54,668 bases of DNA, from positions 1 to 54,668 of the forward strand of contig CAZWWS010000006.1 in the NCBI GenBank assembly GCA_964637445.1, written 5' to 3'. The translations under genes were made by a program, and so were the position numbers. The notes below the pieces were generated by a model, which ran no database searches, was not told the origin of the DNA, and worked only from the letters and a program-made list of their open reading frames with translations. The stretch comes from M3 sp964637445. GTDB taxonomy: Bacteria > Bacteroidota > Bacteroidia > Bacteroidales > Muribaculaceae. Shown piece by piece: positions 1 through 9,755 of the stretch; positions within the stretch are counted from its first letter, which is position 1, and every line of letters begins with the position of its first letter.

Positions 1-15
1 CTGGCGCAGAAGTAG

Positions 16-37
16 GGGCGGATTGCAATATCCGCCC
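16..37. terminator. Hairpin at window edge, possible terminator of an upstream gene
   Basis: An 8-bp perfect stem (GGGCGGAT at 16-23, ATCCGCCC at 30-37) encloses a 6-nt loop. A T9 run follows only at 89-97, so this is not a classical terminator. It most likely ends a gene lying to the left of the window. Confidence 0.35.
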
Positions 38-111
38 GGTGGGGGGATTGCGAAGACGATTTCGGCTTGTAGAATTTGGCGATGGGGCTTTTTTTTTCGT
101 TTGGCTTTTGC

Positions 112-119
112 TATCTTTG
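112..119 (+). promoter_or_regulatory. -7 element of the regulator gene
   Basis: TATCTTTG matches the Bacteroidota -7 consensus TAnnTTTG. No good -33 TTG is present at the usual distance; a T9 run lies at 89-97 instead. Transcription should start near 123-125, so the leader before the chosen ATG at 134 would be about 10 nt. Confidence 0.5.
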
Positions 120-133
120 TAATGATGAACTCC

Positions 134-3100
134 ATGAAACGAATAGTAATGTTATTGGTGGTGGCGATGGTGGCTGTGGCGGTGAGGTCGCAGACAGTCT
201 CGGCGCGAGTGTGGCGAAATGTGTCGCCGGATTCGTATGTTCACACTGTCTATTCGCTATATCAGGATAGTCGCGGCATGGTGTGGGTCGGCACGAGCCA
301 GGGATTGTATCGCTACGATGGCTATGTGACTCATCAGATAATGGGTGGCGAGGAGAGAGCCGGGTCGCAGTTTCATTGCTTGGTGGAGCGCGGCGACAGG
401 TTGTATCTGGGAACGAATAATGGGTTGCTGCTCTATAATATGTCGACGGCGAGCTATGAGCCGATAGATGGTGAATTTCCGTCGGAGATACGCTCAATGG
501 TGCTCGATGGCGAGGAAATATGGATAGGCTCGCTTGGCGGATTGTATCGCTATGATATGCCGTCGGGAGCGATAACGCGAGTAGCCACGGGATTGCCTCA
601 TCAAGCGGTGTATGCTCTGTTGCGAAGCCGTGAGGGGGATATATATGTGGGCACTTACAACGGATTGTGTCGCTACAATAGGGTGGAGTCGCGATTGGAA
701 CCGATAGAGGTGACCGGAGTGGGAAATGCCGCCGGAAATATTTTTGTCAATTCGCTCGCGGAGGATGCGACTCGCGGTTGTATCTGGGTAGGTACCGAGG
801 GCGCATTGCTACGCTACGATAAGGCGCATAGAGAGATAGCGCAGAAGCGCGAGCTATCGCAGAACTCGGTGAAAGCGCTTGCCGTGGCTCAAGATGGCAG
901 GATTCTTGCCGGCACTGACGCCGGACTGTATATACTCGACAATGATGGGTGGGAGTTAGCCCGCCACGACTCGCGATTGTGGCAGTCGATAGCCAACAAC
1001 GTGGTGTGGAGTGTGATGGTGGATAGAGCCGGAAACTATTGGGCCGGCACGGAACAGGATTTTTCCGTGTCGTGCAATAATGCCGGCTTTGAGGTGGTGG
1101 CGCTCAGCGACATCACCGGTAGGGGTGACGGCAATAGGATATATACGATGCTTCGCGACAGCCACGAGCGATTGTGGATTGGAGGGAGCAATGGTATAAT
1201 CCGTTATGATGGCCGTAGTGGCGAGTCGCGATGGTATATGTCGGGCAACGGAGCCAATGCTTTGTCGCACAATCGAGTGCGAGATATATACGAAGACCGC
1301 AGCGGAAATGTGTGGATAGCGACCGATGGAAGTGTCAATCGCTATGACGATGAGTCGGAGCGATGGATCAACTATCGTTTGACCGATCGCAGCCGAACGC
1401 TTAATGCCAACTGGGCATATAGCATATTTGAAGATGACGAATCGCAAATGTGGGTTGGTACTTTTCTTGGCGGAATATTGGTAGCCGATAGAGACCGGTT
1501 GATCAAATCGACGGGCGTGTATGAAGCCGAAAAAGCGTATAATGCATCGACCGGACTGCCAAACAATCTTATCAATCAGATGAAAATCGATGCTGCCGGG
1601 AATAAATGGATGTTGTTTTTCAGAGATAATACACTCTTGCGCATCGATGGGAAAGATGGCAGTGAGCAGCGGATAGATATATATGAGATAATCGAAGCTT
1701 CGCCGGCGTATATCGTGTGCGACAGCGATGGAGGTGTGTGGATCGGATATTCAGGTGGAGTGGTCAAGGTTGATGATCGTGGCAAAGTGGGTACACCGGT
1801 GAAATTTCCGATGCGATATGGCGAGAATCTGTTGGCAATGGCACAAGTGGGAGGCGAGATATGGGTCTCGACTGATGATGGTATTTGGGCTGTGGAGCGA
1901 TCTACGGCCGCACTGCGTCTATTGACTCTACCGGCAAAGGCATATACGTCGATATACTATGACCGGCAGCAAAAACGGGTGCTGTTGGGAGGAGTAGACG
2001 AACTGACAAGCGTGAATCCCGACATATCGCGAATAGCATCGCAACCTGATAGCATCTATATCACCGGAATCAGAGTGAATGGAGAGGAGTACAACTCTAC
2101 CGACGAGCCTTTGATGAAGCTATCGGCGCTGGAATTGTCGCACGATGAAAACCATATAGAGGTGACTTTTAGTGACCTGAGCTATGCACTCGACAATAGG
2201 TCGCACTATGAGTATCGCTTGGCGGGTCGTGATAAATCGTGGACGCTTCTTGAGCAAGACAACAACCGGATAGTCGTGTCGGAACTGACTCCGGGGGAAT
2301 ATACGCTTGAGATAAGGCAGTCGCGAGGCGATGGCGATGCGGAGCCGTTGCGACGTATTCAGATAGAGGTGATGCCCCCATGGTATGCCTCGTGGTGGGC
2401 TATAATGCTGTATATAGTAGCAGGGGTGTTGCTGTCGGTATGGGCTATTAACTTTGTGAGAGTGAGAAATCGCTTGCGTTTTGAGCGAATAGAGCGAGAG
2501 CGAACGTTGGCTTCGGTGAAGGAGCGAATGGACTTCCTGACGAGTGTGTCGCACGAATTTAAGACACCGCTCTCGATGATAATAGGGCCGCTGAGCAAAT
2601 TGCTTGATGAGACTCGCGACGGAAAGCTGCGACGAAGCATCGACTCGGTCTATACAAATGCGATGAAGCTGAATGCGCTCGTGCATAGCGCGTTGGAGAT
2701 AAATCGCATAGAGGAGCGATCTGATAAATTCTTGATCTACTCGCGTGTGAATTTAGTCGAATTCAGCCGCGGCATATTTGATTCGTATCGCGAGACATAT
2801 CCGACGAAACATTTTATATTCACCTCTACCACCGAGCGACTTGTGACCGAGGTCGATGTGGTGAAGATGGAGTCGGTAATCAACAATCTGCTGTCGAATG
2901 CATGTAAATATTCGTCGGATGAGTCTACGATCGCTTTTTCAATAGCTCGCGAAGATGAATCGGTGGTAATCAAGGTGTCGGACGATGGTATTGGTATTCC
3001 TGAAGAGGAGCGTCAATTGATATTTCATCGAATGTTTCGCTCGTCGCGCACAGCCGACAGTCATGAAGGAACCGGCATCGGATTGTATTTAGTGAAGCAA

Positions 3101-4000
3101 TATGTCGAGATGCACAATGGAACGATTGATGTGACCGGTCGAGAGGGCGAAGGAACTACGTTTGCGATAACAATACCACTGCGAGAAGTGGCCGACGATA
3201 TGGAGTCGGCAGATGAAGATGCATCGTTGGAAGATGGTCGCAGCCGAGTGCTTATCGTAGATGATAATCATGCGATAGCCTCGTTCATAAAAGAGGTGTT
3301 GCATGGTGAGTATAACTGCTTTACGGCCACTAACGGGCGAGCCGGACTGGCAGTCTGTGCCGGAATTTCGCCTGATTTGATAATCGCCGATGAGATGATG
3401 CCCGTGATGAGCGGATTGGAGATGTGCCGACGACTGAAATCAAATCCCCGAACGGCCACCATTCCGATAATAATGCTTACGGCCAAGGATGATGCGTCGA
3501 CGGAGGCCGAGAGCATGAAAGTAGGAGTAGATACGTTTATGCCCAAGCCGTTTGAGGCTCCGATGCTCAAAGCTCGCGTAGCCCAGCTTATCGGAGCGAA
3601 AGCGTCGATGAGAGCCGATGTGAGAATAGAGCAACTTACGGCAGCACGCCCGGTAGAGGCTGAGTCGGTGGCCGAGCGACAACTGGCTGAGGTGGCGCAA
3701 GTGATAGAGGATAACATCGCTGATACGAATTTGAATGTGGGATTTGTGTGCGAGAAAACCGGATTGCAGAGCAAGCAATTGTATCGCTTGGTGAAAAAAT
3801 ACATCGGGGTGTCGCCGGTGGAATATATCAAGCAAATCCGACTGCGCAAAGCGGCGATGTTGCTCGATCAGCACTCTTTTACAGTGGCTGAAGTGATGTA
3901 TATGGTCGGTTTCAGCTCATCGTCCTACTTCTCAAAGTGCTTCCAATCACAATATGGATGCACTCCGCGTCAATATCTTGAAAAACAGACAGATAAATAG
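134..4000 (+). CDS. Hybrid two-component system sensor/regulator (HTCS) of the galactan locus
   Basis: One-protein signalling system of about 1288 residues that senses an oligosaccharide in the periplasm and activates transcription in the cytoplasm. In order: signal peptide (MKRIVMLLVVAMVAVAVRSQ), many beta-propeller repeats of the two-component regulator propeller type (W-x-G-T and GLYRYD patterns), a Y_Y_Y domain at about 640-750, one transmembrane helix at about 754-775, a histidine kinase with phospho-acceptor His807 in SHEFKTPLS, the N box NNLLSNACKYS and G boxes DDGIGIP and GTGIGLYLVKQ, a receiver with phospho-acceptor Asp1086 (IIADEMMP) and conserved Lys in MPKPF, and a C-terminal AraC-type helix-turn-helix (FSSSSYFSKCFQ). 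In-frame ATGs at 122 and 125 are possible starts; 134 gives the best signal peptide. Its position next to the SusCD/GH53/GH2 operon makes it the likely activator of that operon, with galactan oligosaccharides as the inferred ligand. Confidence 0.93.
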   Translation: MKRIVMLLVVAMVAVAVRSQTVSARVWRNVSPDSYVHTVYSLYQDSRGMVWVGTSQGLYRYDGYVTHQIMGGEERAGSQFHCLVERGDRLYLGTNNGLLLYNMSTASYEPIDGEFPSEIRSMVLDGEEIWIGSLGGLYRYDMPSGAITRVATGLPHQAVYALLRSREGDIYVGTYNGLCRYNRVESRLEPIEVTGVGNAAGNIFVNSLAEDATRGCIWVGTEGALLRYDKAHREIAQKRELSQNSVKALAVAQDGRILAGTDAGLYILDNDGWELARHDSRLWQSIANNVVWSVMVDRAGNYWAGTEQDFSVSCNNAGFEVVALSDITGRGDGNRIYTMLRDSHERLWIGGSNGIIRYDGRSGESRWYMSGNGANALSHNRVRDIYEDRSGNVWIATDGSVNRYDDESERWINYRLTDRSRTLNANWAYSIFEDDESQMWVGTFLGGILVADRDRLIKSTGVYEAEKAYNASTGLPNNLINQMKIDAAGNKWMLFFRDNTLLRIDGKDGSEQRIDIYEIIEASPAYIVCDSDGGVWIGYSGGVVKVDDRGKVGTPVKFPMRYGENLLAMAQVGGEIWVSTDDGIWAVERSTAALRLLTLPAKAYTSIYYDRQQKRVLLGGVDELTSVNPDISRIASQPDSIYITGIRVNGEEYNSTDEPLMKLSALELSHDENHIEVTFSDLSYALDNRSHYEYRLAGRDKSWTLLEQDNNRIVVSELTPGEYTLEIRQSRGDGDAEPLRRIQIEVMPPWYASWWAIMLYIVAGVLLSVWAINFVRVRNRLRFERIERERTLASVKERMDFLTSVSHEFKTPLSMIIGPLSKLLDETRDGKLRRSIDSVYTNAMKLNALVHSALEINRIEERSDKFLIYSRVNLVEFSRGIFDSYRETYPTKHFIFTSTTERLVTEVDVVKMESVINNLLSNACKYSSDESTIAFSIAREDESVVIKVSDDGIGIPEEERQLIFHRMFRSSRTADSHEGTGIGLYLVKQYVEMHNGTIDVTGREGEGTTFAITIPLREVADDMESADEDASLEDGRSRVLIVDDNHAIASFIKEVLHGEYNCFTATNGRAGLAVCAGISPDLIIADEMMPVMSGLEMCRRLKSNPRTATIPIIMLTAKDDASTEAESMKVGVDTFMPKPFEAPMLKARVAQLIGAKASMRADVRIEQLTAARPVEAESVAERQLAEVAQVIEDNIADTNLNVGFVCEKTGLQSKQLYRLVKKYIGVSPVEYIKQIRLRKAAMLLDQHSFTVAEVMYMVGFSSSSYFSKCFQSQYGCTPRQYLEKQTDK

Positions 4001-4025
4001 TTGGATGAAGATTGGACAATCGGGG

Positions 4026-4093
4026 AATGTCCGATAATTTTCCAACAATGTCCTATCTGTGCTTGTGAAAAAGCGTAGGTTGTAATATCTTTG
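4026..4093 (+). promoter_or_regulatory. Galactan operon promoter with tandem candidate operator
   Basis: The promoter is TTG at 4063-4065, a 20-nt spacer, then TATCTTTG at 4086-4093, leaving a leader of roughly 24 nt before the ATG at 4121. Upstream, AATGTCC occurs twice in direct orientation (4026-4032 and 4047-4053), exactly 21 bp apart and each followed by k-A-T. The inner copy ends 9 nt before the -33 element. This is the arrangement expected for an AraC-type activator dimer, so the adjacent HTCS is the obvious candidate binder. Confidence 0.6.
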
Positions 4094-4120
4094 CCATGAC
4101 AACTAATTACAGATTTATCC

Positions 4121-6706
4121 ATGAATAACGTTAAAACTGCAATAAGCATAGTGTTTCTTCTTGTCGCCATGTCGATGACGGCCGGCGATAGCTATAAAGT
4201 ATATGTAGATCGAGATGGTGTGATGCGTCGCGACGATACACGCCAAGAGGTGTCGTACTACGGTGTGAACTATACCGCACCATTTGCTCATGCTTATCGC
4301 GCACTCAGCGAGTTGGACGTGGATCATAAAAAAGCGATCGATCGCGATGTCTACCACATGGCGCGTCTCGGATTTAATGCCTATCGTATTCATATCTGGG
4401 ATGTGGAAATCAGCGATTCGGTAGGTAATGTAATCGACAACGACCATCTGGACTTGTTGGATTATCTGATAAGCAAATTGGAAGAGCGCAATATCAAGAT
4501 AATACTGACGGCGCAAACTAATTTTGGCAATGGCTATCCCGAACGAAACACCGACCCAAACGGAGCTTTTACCTACGACTATGAAAAGTGTCGTGTGCAC
4601 GATGACGAAGCCGCCATTCGTGCGCAAGAACGATATATCAAGCAATTGGTTGAGCATCGCAACGAATACACCGGTAAGACTTATGCCGAAGACCTCGATA
4701 TCATAGCGATGGAAATCAACAACGAACCTTGCCATTCGGGTACGGCGAAAGATGTGACACGCTACATCAATCGCATGGTGAAGTCGTTGAAGAAAGGTAA
4801 ATGGCAGAAGCCTATATTATATAATGTGTCGCACAATATGAATGCGACACAAGGATTTTATGATGCAGATATTGATGGGACAACCTATCAGTGGTATCCG
4901 GTAAATCTTGTGGCAGGGCATACGAGAAAAGGGAATTTTCTGCCATACGTGGATGAATACTATATCCCGTTTGCCGACAAGGTGAAAGGGTTCGACCGAT
5001 TGGCAAGAGTGGTCTATGAGTTTGATCCGGCCGATAATCTGTACAGCTATTTGTATCCGGCCATAGCGCGAACATTCCGCAAGGGTGGTTTTCAGTGGAT
5101 CACGCAGTTTGCTTACGATCCCATCGATATGGCATGGGCCAATAGCGAATATCAGACTCATTTCCTTAATTTGGCCTACACCCCGCGCAAGGCATTGAGC
5201 ATGATGATAGCCGCCGAAGTGGCTCGCGAGGTGGAGCGTGGAGCAGACTATGGCAAATATCCTGTCGATACGATATTCGGCGATTTTATGGTGAGCGCGC
5301 GTCAAGATTTGAGCATGCTCAATGATGGCAAGAAATATCTGTATACGAATAATACGAGTGTGCGGCCGAAATCGCCGATGACGTTGAGGCAGATTGCCGG
5401 ATATGGCACGTCGGCAGTGGTGAAATATAGCGGAACGGGTGCGTATTTCTTGGATCGTCTTGCCGATGGAGTGTGGCGTCTTGAGGTGATGCCCGATGTG
5501 GTGATGACGTCCGACCCGTTTGCAAAGCCATCGCTGAGCAAGCGAGTAGGCGAGATATTGTATTGTGAAAATCCGATGACAATAAATCTCCCCGACATAG
5601 GCGGAGAATATCATTATCAAGCCGTCGATGCCGGCAATCATCGCAGTGGCAAAGCTGAGAGAGGGGCTATCAAAGCATATCCCGGAGTGTATATTCTTTC
5701 TGCCGATCGAGCCAATCTGTCGGAATGGAGCGGAGAAAAGTATTATGACGACAATAAACAAATAGGAGAATATGTAGCTCCGGCAAAGCGCAAAGTCGAG
5801 CCGATGTTGCTTCATGAAGCTCGTCAGACAATCGAGCGAGGAGAGTCTCTGACAATACGTGCCACCATCGTGGCTGATGAAATGCCCGACTCTGTTGTGG
5901 TATATCCCGATAATGTGTCGTTCTGGAACGATCACAATCGATTATATAAAATGACACATGTCGGCGGTCGCGATTATGAAGTGACCATAGATGCAAAGGA
6001 ATTAGGCAGAAGAAAAAAGATAGGGTACAATATAGTAATTTTCAATCGTAAAGCACAGTTTTCATATCCTCAGGTAGTCGCAGGCACTCCACTTGATTGG
6101 GACTACCTCGGCGATGGCGCCGGGATGGCGACATCAGCAACCTATCGCACCGAGATTGTAGATCCCGGTGCCCCCATCATCCTCTTTGAGGCAAAACGAG
6201 ACCTCGACGGAGTCGAGATGTCGACCATTCCCGCATCGTGGCGAGGAGTGCATATGTCCTACGACCATCGAAAGCCCATGGCCGCAGATGTGATACGCTT
6301 ATCGTTGTCTAAGGCAGAAGAGAGTCGCGATGTGGTAATGTATAAATATGTAGCCGACCTGTTGGATTGCCGACGTGCCAAGGCTCGCTGCCTACACTTG
6401 GCTGTCGATGACTTTGCCGGTGTCGATAGCTTGGAGGTGGCATTGATTAATCGCGATGGTTTTACCTACTCTACCAAATTGCCGTTGAAGAAAGGCGAGA
6501 TAACAGTAGACCCTATGGCGTTGAAATTGTCGACCACATTGCTATGTCCGGAGCCGTATCCATCGTTTATGAAGCGAACGTTTGAACCTGATGAGGCTAC
6601 TGCAACGCCGCTCAGAGTAGATGATGTCGAAAAAGTGCAAATCGTAGTGCATCAGCCTGCGCAAACCGAAGGTTATATTGAACTGCGAGGAGCGTGGCTC
6701 GAATAA
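4121..6706 (+). CDS. Secreted clan GH-A glycoside hydrolase (GH5-like or GH147-like) of the galactan locus
   Basis: Protein of 861 residues with a type I signal peptide (about 1-22, ending SMTAG) and no lipobox, so probably periplasmic. The first ~390 residues look like a (beta/alpha)8 clan-A catalytic domain: GVNY near 48, an RIHIWD strand, acid/base candidate Glu202 in AMEINNEP and nucleophile candidate Glu300 in VVYEFDP. The remaining ~450 residues are beta-rich accessory domains. It is the first gene of the operon behind the HTCS-type promoter, 50 bp before susC. I infer that it trims galactan oligosaccharides. GH147, a clan-A family described from a Bacteroides ovatus galactan locus, is a plausible assignment that cannot be proven here. 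The enzyme class is secure, the family and substrate are not. Confidence 0.75.
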   Translation: MNNVKTAISIVFLLVAMSMTAGDSYKVYVDRDGVMRRDDTRQEVSYYGVNYTAPFAHAYRALSELDVDHKKAIDRDVYHMARLGFNAYRIHIWDVEISDSVGNVIDNDHLDLLDYLISKLEERNIKIILTAQTNFGNGYPERNTDPNGAFTYDYEKCRVHDDEAAIRAQERYIKQLVEHRNEYTGKTYAEDLDIIAMEINNEPCHSGTAKDVTRYINRMVKSLKKGKWQKPILYNVSHNMNATQGFYDADIDGTTYQWYPVNLVAGHTRKGNFLPYVDEYYIPFADKVKGFDRLARVVYEFDPADNLYSYLYPAIARTFRKGGFQWITQFAYDPIDMAWANSEYQTHFLNLAYTPRKALSMMIAAEVAREVERGADYGKYPVDTIFGDFMVSARQDLSMLNDGKKYLYTNNTSVRPKSPMTLRQIAGYGTSAVVKYSGTGAYFLDRLADGVWRLEVMPDVVMTSDPFAKPSLSKRVGEILYCENPMTINLPDIGGEYHYQAVDAGNHRSGKAERGAIKAYPGVYILSADRANLSEWSGEKYYDDNKQIGEYVAPAKRKVEPMLLHEARQTIERGESLTIRATIVADEMPDSVVVYPDNVSFWNDHNRLYKMTHVGGRDYEVTIDAKELGRRKKIGYNIVIFNRKAQFSYPQVVAGTPLDWDYLGDGAGMATSATYRTEIVDPGAPIILFEAKRDLDGVEMSTIPASWRGVHMSYDHRKPMAADVIRLSLSKAEESRDVVMYKYVADLLDCRRAKARCLHLAVDDFAGVDSLEVALINRDGFTYSTKLPLKKGEITVDPMALKLSTTLLCPEPYPSFMKRTFEPDEATATPLRVDDVEKVQIVVHQPAQTEGYIELRGAWLE

Positions 6707-6756
6707 AACCATAGAAAAGAATAATTAACCTAACATAAATACCTAAAAATTGTAAC

Positions 6757-9732
6757 ATGAAAAAAGAACGAGAGACAGGCTTACGCCGCCTTGCTCAGAG
6801 CTTGTTGCCAATATTGATGGCAATGTTGCTCCCGCTGATGGCAGCGGCTCAAAATTCCCGAACAATCACGGGAACAGTCGTAGATGAACTCGGTGACCCG
6901 ATGATTGGTGTCACAGTGATGGAAAGTGGTACCACCAATGGTACGTCGACCGATGTCGATGGAAAATTCACACTTAAGGTGTCTCCATCGGCTACAACGC
7001 TTGATATATCGTATATCGGCTACAATAAGCAGTCGGTGGCGATAACGAGCAATAACCTTAATATTGCGATGACTCCCAACACCCAAGTGATGGATGAAGT
7101 GGTGGTGATCGGCTACGGAACTCAAAAGAAAAGCGACTTGACCGGCTCAATCTCTACGGTGGGAGAGAAAGACTTCAATCAAGGTGTGATTTCTTCTCCT
7201 GAGCAGTTGGTAAATGGTAAGATTGCCGGTGTGCAAATTACTAATTCGGGCGGTTCGCCTACTGCCGGAAGCACCATTCGTATTCGTGGCGGTGCATCGC
7301 TCAACGCGTCAAACGACCCTCTTATCGTGCTCGACGGAGTGCCGATGGAAGTGGGCGGCTCGGTGAGCGGAAGCGGTAACTTCTTGAGCCTTATCAACCC
7401 CAACGACATTGAATCGATGACCATCTTAAAAGACGCATCATCAACAGCCATCTATGGTAGCCGTGCTTCGAATGGTGTGATTATTATTAACACGAAAAAG
7501 GGTGGTGGCGATCATATCAAAGTTGATTTCCAGACAACCAATTCGTTTGCCACACGCACAAAAACTGCCGATATGCTCTCGCGCAATGAGTTTATCGATG
7601 TAATCAAAGCCAACGGAACAGCCGAGCAGATTGCTTTACTTGGTGATGCCGATACTGATTGGAACGATGAGATATACCAAACAGCATTTGGAACAGACAA
7701 TAACATAAGTGTGTCGGGACGCGCTACAGAGTGGTTGCCTTTCCGAGTGTCGCTTGGAGCCATGTACCAAGATGGTATACTTCGTACCGACAATTCAACT
7801 CGTTATACCGGTAACTTGAATCTCGCTCCTACATTCTTCGGTGACAAATTGCGCATCAACCTTAATGCAAAGGGAACATATAGCAAAAATCAATTTGCCA
7901 ATACCGGAGCTATCTGGGGTGGAGCGGCAATGAACCCGACAATTCCTGTCTATTCAGGCAATGCCGATATGTTTGGCGGATATACCGAAGCTTATGATGC
8001 CAACGGAGTGCCGGTGACCGGCGCATTGTCCAATCCTGTCGGATTGTTGGATCAGACTGAATCCACCTCGGAAGTGTATCGTTTCATCGGTAATGTCGAT
8101 GTCGACTATAGATTGCATTGGCTTCCCGAACTCCGCTTGCATGCAACCGTGGGATATGACTACTCGAAAGGCAAAGGAAAAGAATATACTCCGGCTGAGG
8201 CTTATTCTTATTACACAACAGGCGGTAGAGACTATGTTTATGGTCCGCAAAAAAATTATAATAAACTTGTCACTCTATATGCCAACTATAACAAGGAGTT
8301 TAAGAGTATAAATAGCTTGGTAGATGTGACAGTCGGATACGACTATCAATATTGGAAATATTTTGACACTGCCGGTGTGCAATATAATTGCGCCGGAGAG
8401 GTGCAGTCGACATGGGCTGCAACCGACCAACGTCACACATTGCTGTCATATTACGGACGTCTTAACTACACGTTGGCCGATAAGTATATGCTTACTGCTA
8501 CAATGCGTCGTGATGGCAGCTCACGTTTCCATGCCGATAAGCGCTGGGGTACGTTCCCATCGGTAGCACTCGCATGGAGAATGTCGCGCGAATCATTCTT
8601 TGAACCTGTCACCGATGTGATGAACGACTTTAAGATCAGAGCAAGTTATGGTGTGACCGGTCAGCAAGATGGTATTGCCAACTATAGCTATATACCGCTC
8701 TACACTATAAGCCAGAATGGTGCGCAATATCAATTTAATGGAACACCGATCAATACTTATCGCCCGGCAGCGTATAACACCAACCTTAAGTGGGAAACGA
8801 CAAAGTCGTGGAACTTTGGTGTAGACTTCGGATTCCTCCAAAATCGCATAACCGGTTCTGTCGACTATTATAGCCGAAAGACAGAAGACCTACTTGCTAC
8901 CGTGCCTCTACCTGCCGGTGTCAATTTCGACAAGCAGATGCTCCAGAATGTAGGAAATGTAGAAAGTCAAGGTTGGGAATTTGCTATTAATGCAACTCCT
9001 GTCGAGACAAAAGATTTTACATGGACAGTAAGTGCCAATGCTACATGGCAAACAAGCGAAATCACAAACCTTACCCTTGTGCCGGGAGCAGAAAGCCCCG
9101 ACACCGGAGCCGGTCCATGGCTTGACAGCCACCAAGTGCAAGTGTTCTCTACCGGAGAAGCTCCCTATGCATTCTATGTGTATAAGCAAATCTACGATGA
9201 AAAGACCGGTCGTCCTATCGAAGGATTGTATGCCGACCTTAACGGAGATGGTCAAGTGACAACCGACGACCGCTATCACTATCACTCTCCATCGCCTGAT
9301 TGGATGTTCGGGTTCAGCACATCACTCCGCTACAAGCGTTGGACTCTCAGCACCTCGCTTCGTGCACAATTGGGCAACTATGTGTTTAACGGAATGGCGA
9401 TGAATACCGGAGCTTGGGAAACTGTAAGCTACAATAGCTATCAGCTTAATAATCTTAATAGCAGCTTCCTCGAAACCGGATTTAAGACCCGTCAATGGCA
9501 GTCAGACCATTATGTAGAAAATGCATCGTTCCTTAAGATGGATAATCTGCAACTTGGATATGACTTCGGACAAGTTACGAAGTGGTTTAGCTTAAACGTA
9601 TCGGCAATGGTGCAAAATGTATTCACCATTACCAACTACACCGGCGTAGATCCGGAAACCGCAACCGGTGTCGACTCTTCGGTATATCCTCGTCCGCGCA
9701 CATATTCACTTACCGTAGGACTTAATTTCTAA
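6757..9732 (+). CDS. susC: SusC-like TonB-dependent outer membrane transporter
   Basis: Protein of 991 residues that imports oligosaccharides across the outer membrane using TonB energy, working as a pair with the next gene product. A signal peptide ends near residue 31 (LMAAAQ). A carboxypeptidase-D regulatory-like domain follows (about 36-110, ITGTVVDELGDPMIGVTV), then the TonB-box region DEVVVIGYGTQKKSDLTGS and the plug domain (IRIRGGASLNASNDPLIVLDG, LKDASSTAIYGSRASNGVI), then a long 22-strand type barrel ending in the aromatic-terminated RPRTYSLTVGLNF. Length and order are standard for the SusC family. It sits between the GH-A gene and susD with short gaps, so it is co-transcribed. Substrate specificity for beta-1,4-galactan is inferred from the GH53 and GH2 neighbours. 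Confidence 0.96.
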   Translation: MKKERETGLRRLAQSLLPILMAMLLPLMAAAQNSRTITGTVVDELGDPMIGVTVMESGTTNGTSTDVDGKFTLKVSPSATTLDISYIGYNKQSVAITSNNLNIAMTPNTQVMDEVVVIGYGTQKKSDLTGSISTVGEKDFNQGVISSPEQLVNGKIAGVQITNSGGSPTAGSTIRIRGGASLNASNDPLIVLDGVPMEVGGSVSGSGNFLSLINPNDIESMTILKDASSTAIYGSRASNGVIIINTKKGGGDHIKVDFQTTNSFATRTKTADMLSRNEFIDVIKANGTAEQIALLGDADTDWNDEIYQTAFGTDNNISVSGRATEWLPFRVSLGAMYQDGILRTDNSTRYTGNLNLAPTFFGDKLRINLNAKGTYSKNQFANTGAIWGGAAMNPTIPVYSGNADMFGGYTEAYDANGVPVTGALSNPVGLLDQTESTSEVYRFIGNVDVDYRLHWLPELRLHATVGYDYSKGKGKEYTPAEAYSYYTTGGRDYVYGPQKNYNKLVTLYANYNKEFKSINSLVDVTVGYDYQYWKYFDTAGVQYNCAGEVQSTWAATDQRHTLLSYYGRLNYTLADKYMLTATMRRDGSSRFHADKRWGTFPSVALAWRMSRESFFEPVTDVMNDFKIRASYGVTGQQDGIANYSYIPLYTISQNGAQYQFNGTPINTYRPAAYNTNLKWETTKSWNFGVDFGFLQNRITGSVDYYSRKTEDLLATVPLPAGVNFDKQMLQNVGNVESQGWEFAINATPVETKDFTWTVSANATWQTSEITNLTLVPGAESPDTGAGPWLDSHQVQVFSTGEAPYAFYVYKQIYDEKTGRPIEGLYADLNGDGQVTTDDRYHYHSPSPDWMFGFSTSLRYKRWTLSTSLRAQLGNYVFNGMAMNTGAWETVSYNSYQLNNLNSSFLETGFKTRQWQSDHYVENASFLKMDNLQLGYDFGQVTKWFSLNVSAMVQNVFTITNYTGVDPETATGVDSSVYPRPRTYSLTVGLNF

Positions 9733-9755
9733 CCTTGTAAAAACAGAAACAAATC

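Noticed and set aside
4817..5935. 372-codon minus-strand frame inside the GH-A hydrolase gene
   Set aside because: Shadow of a codon-biased gene: the plus-strand protein has catalytic motifs, the minus one has none.
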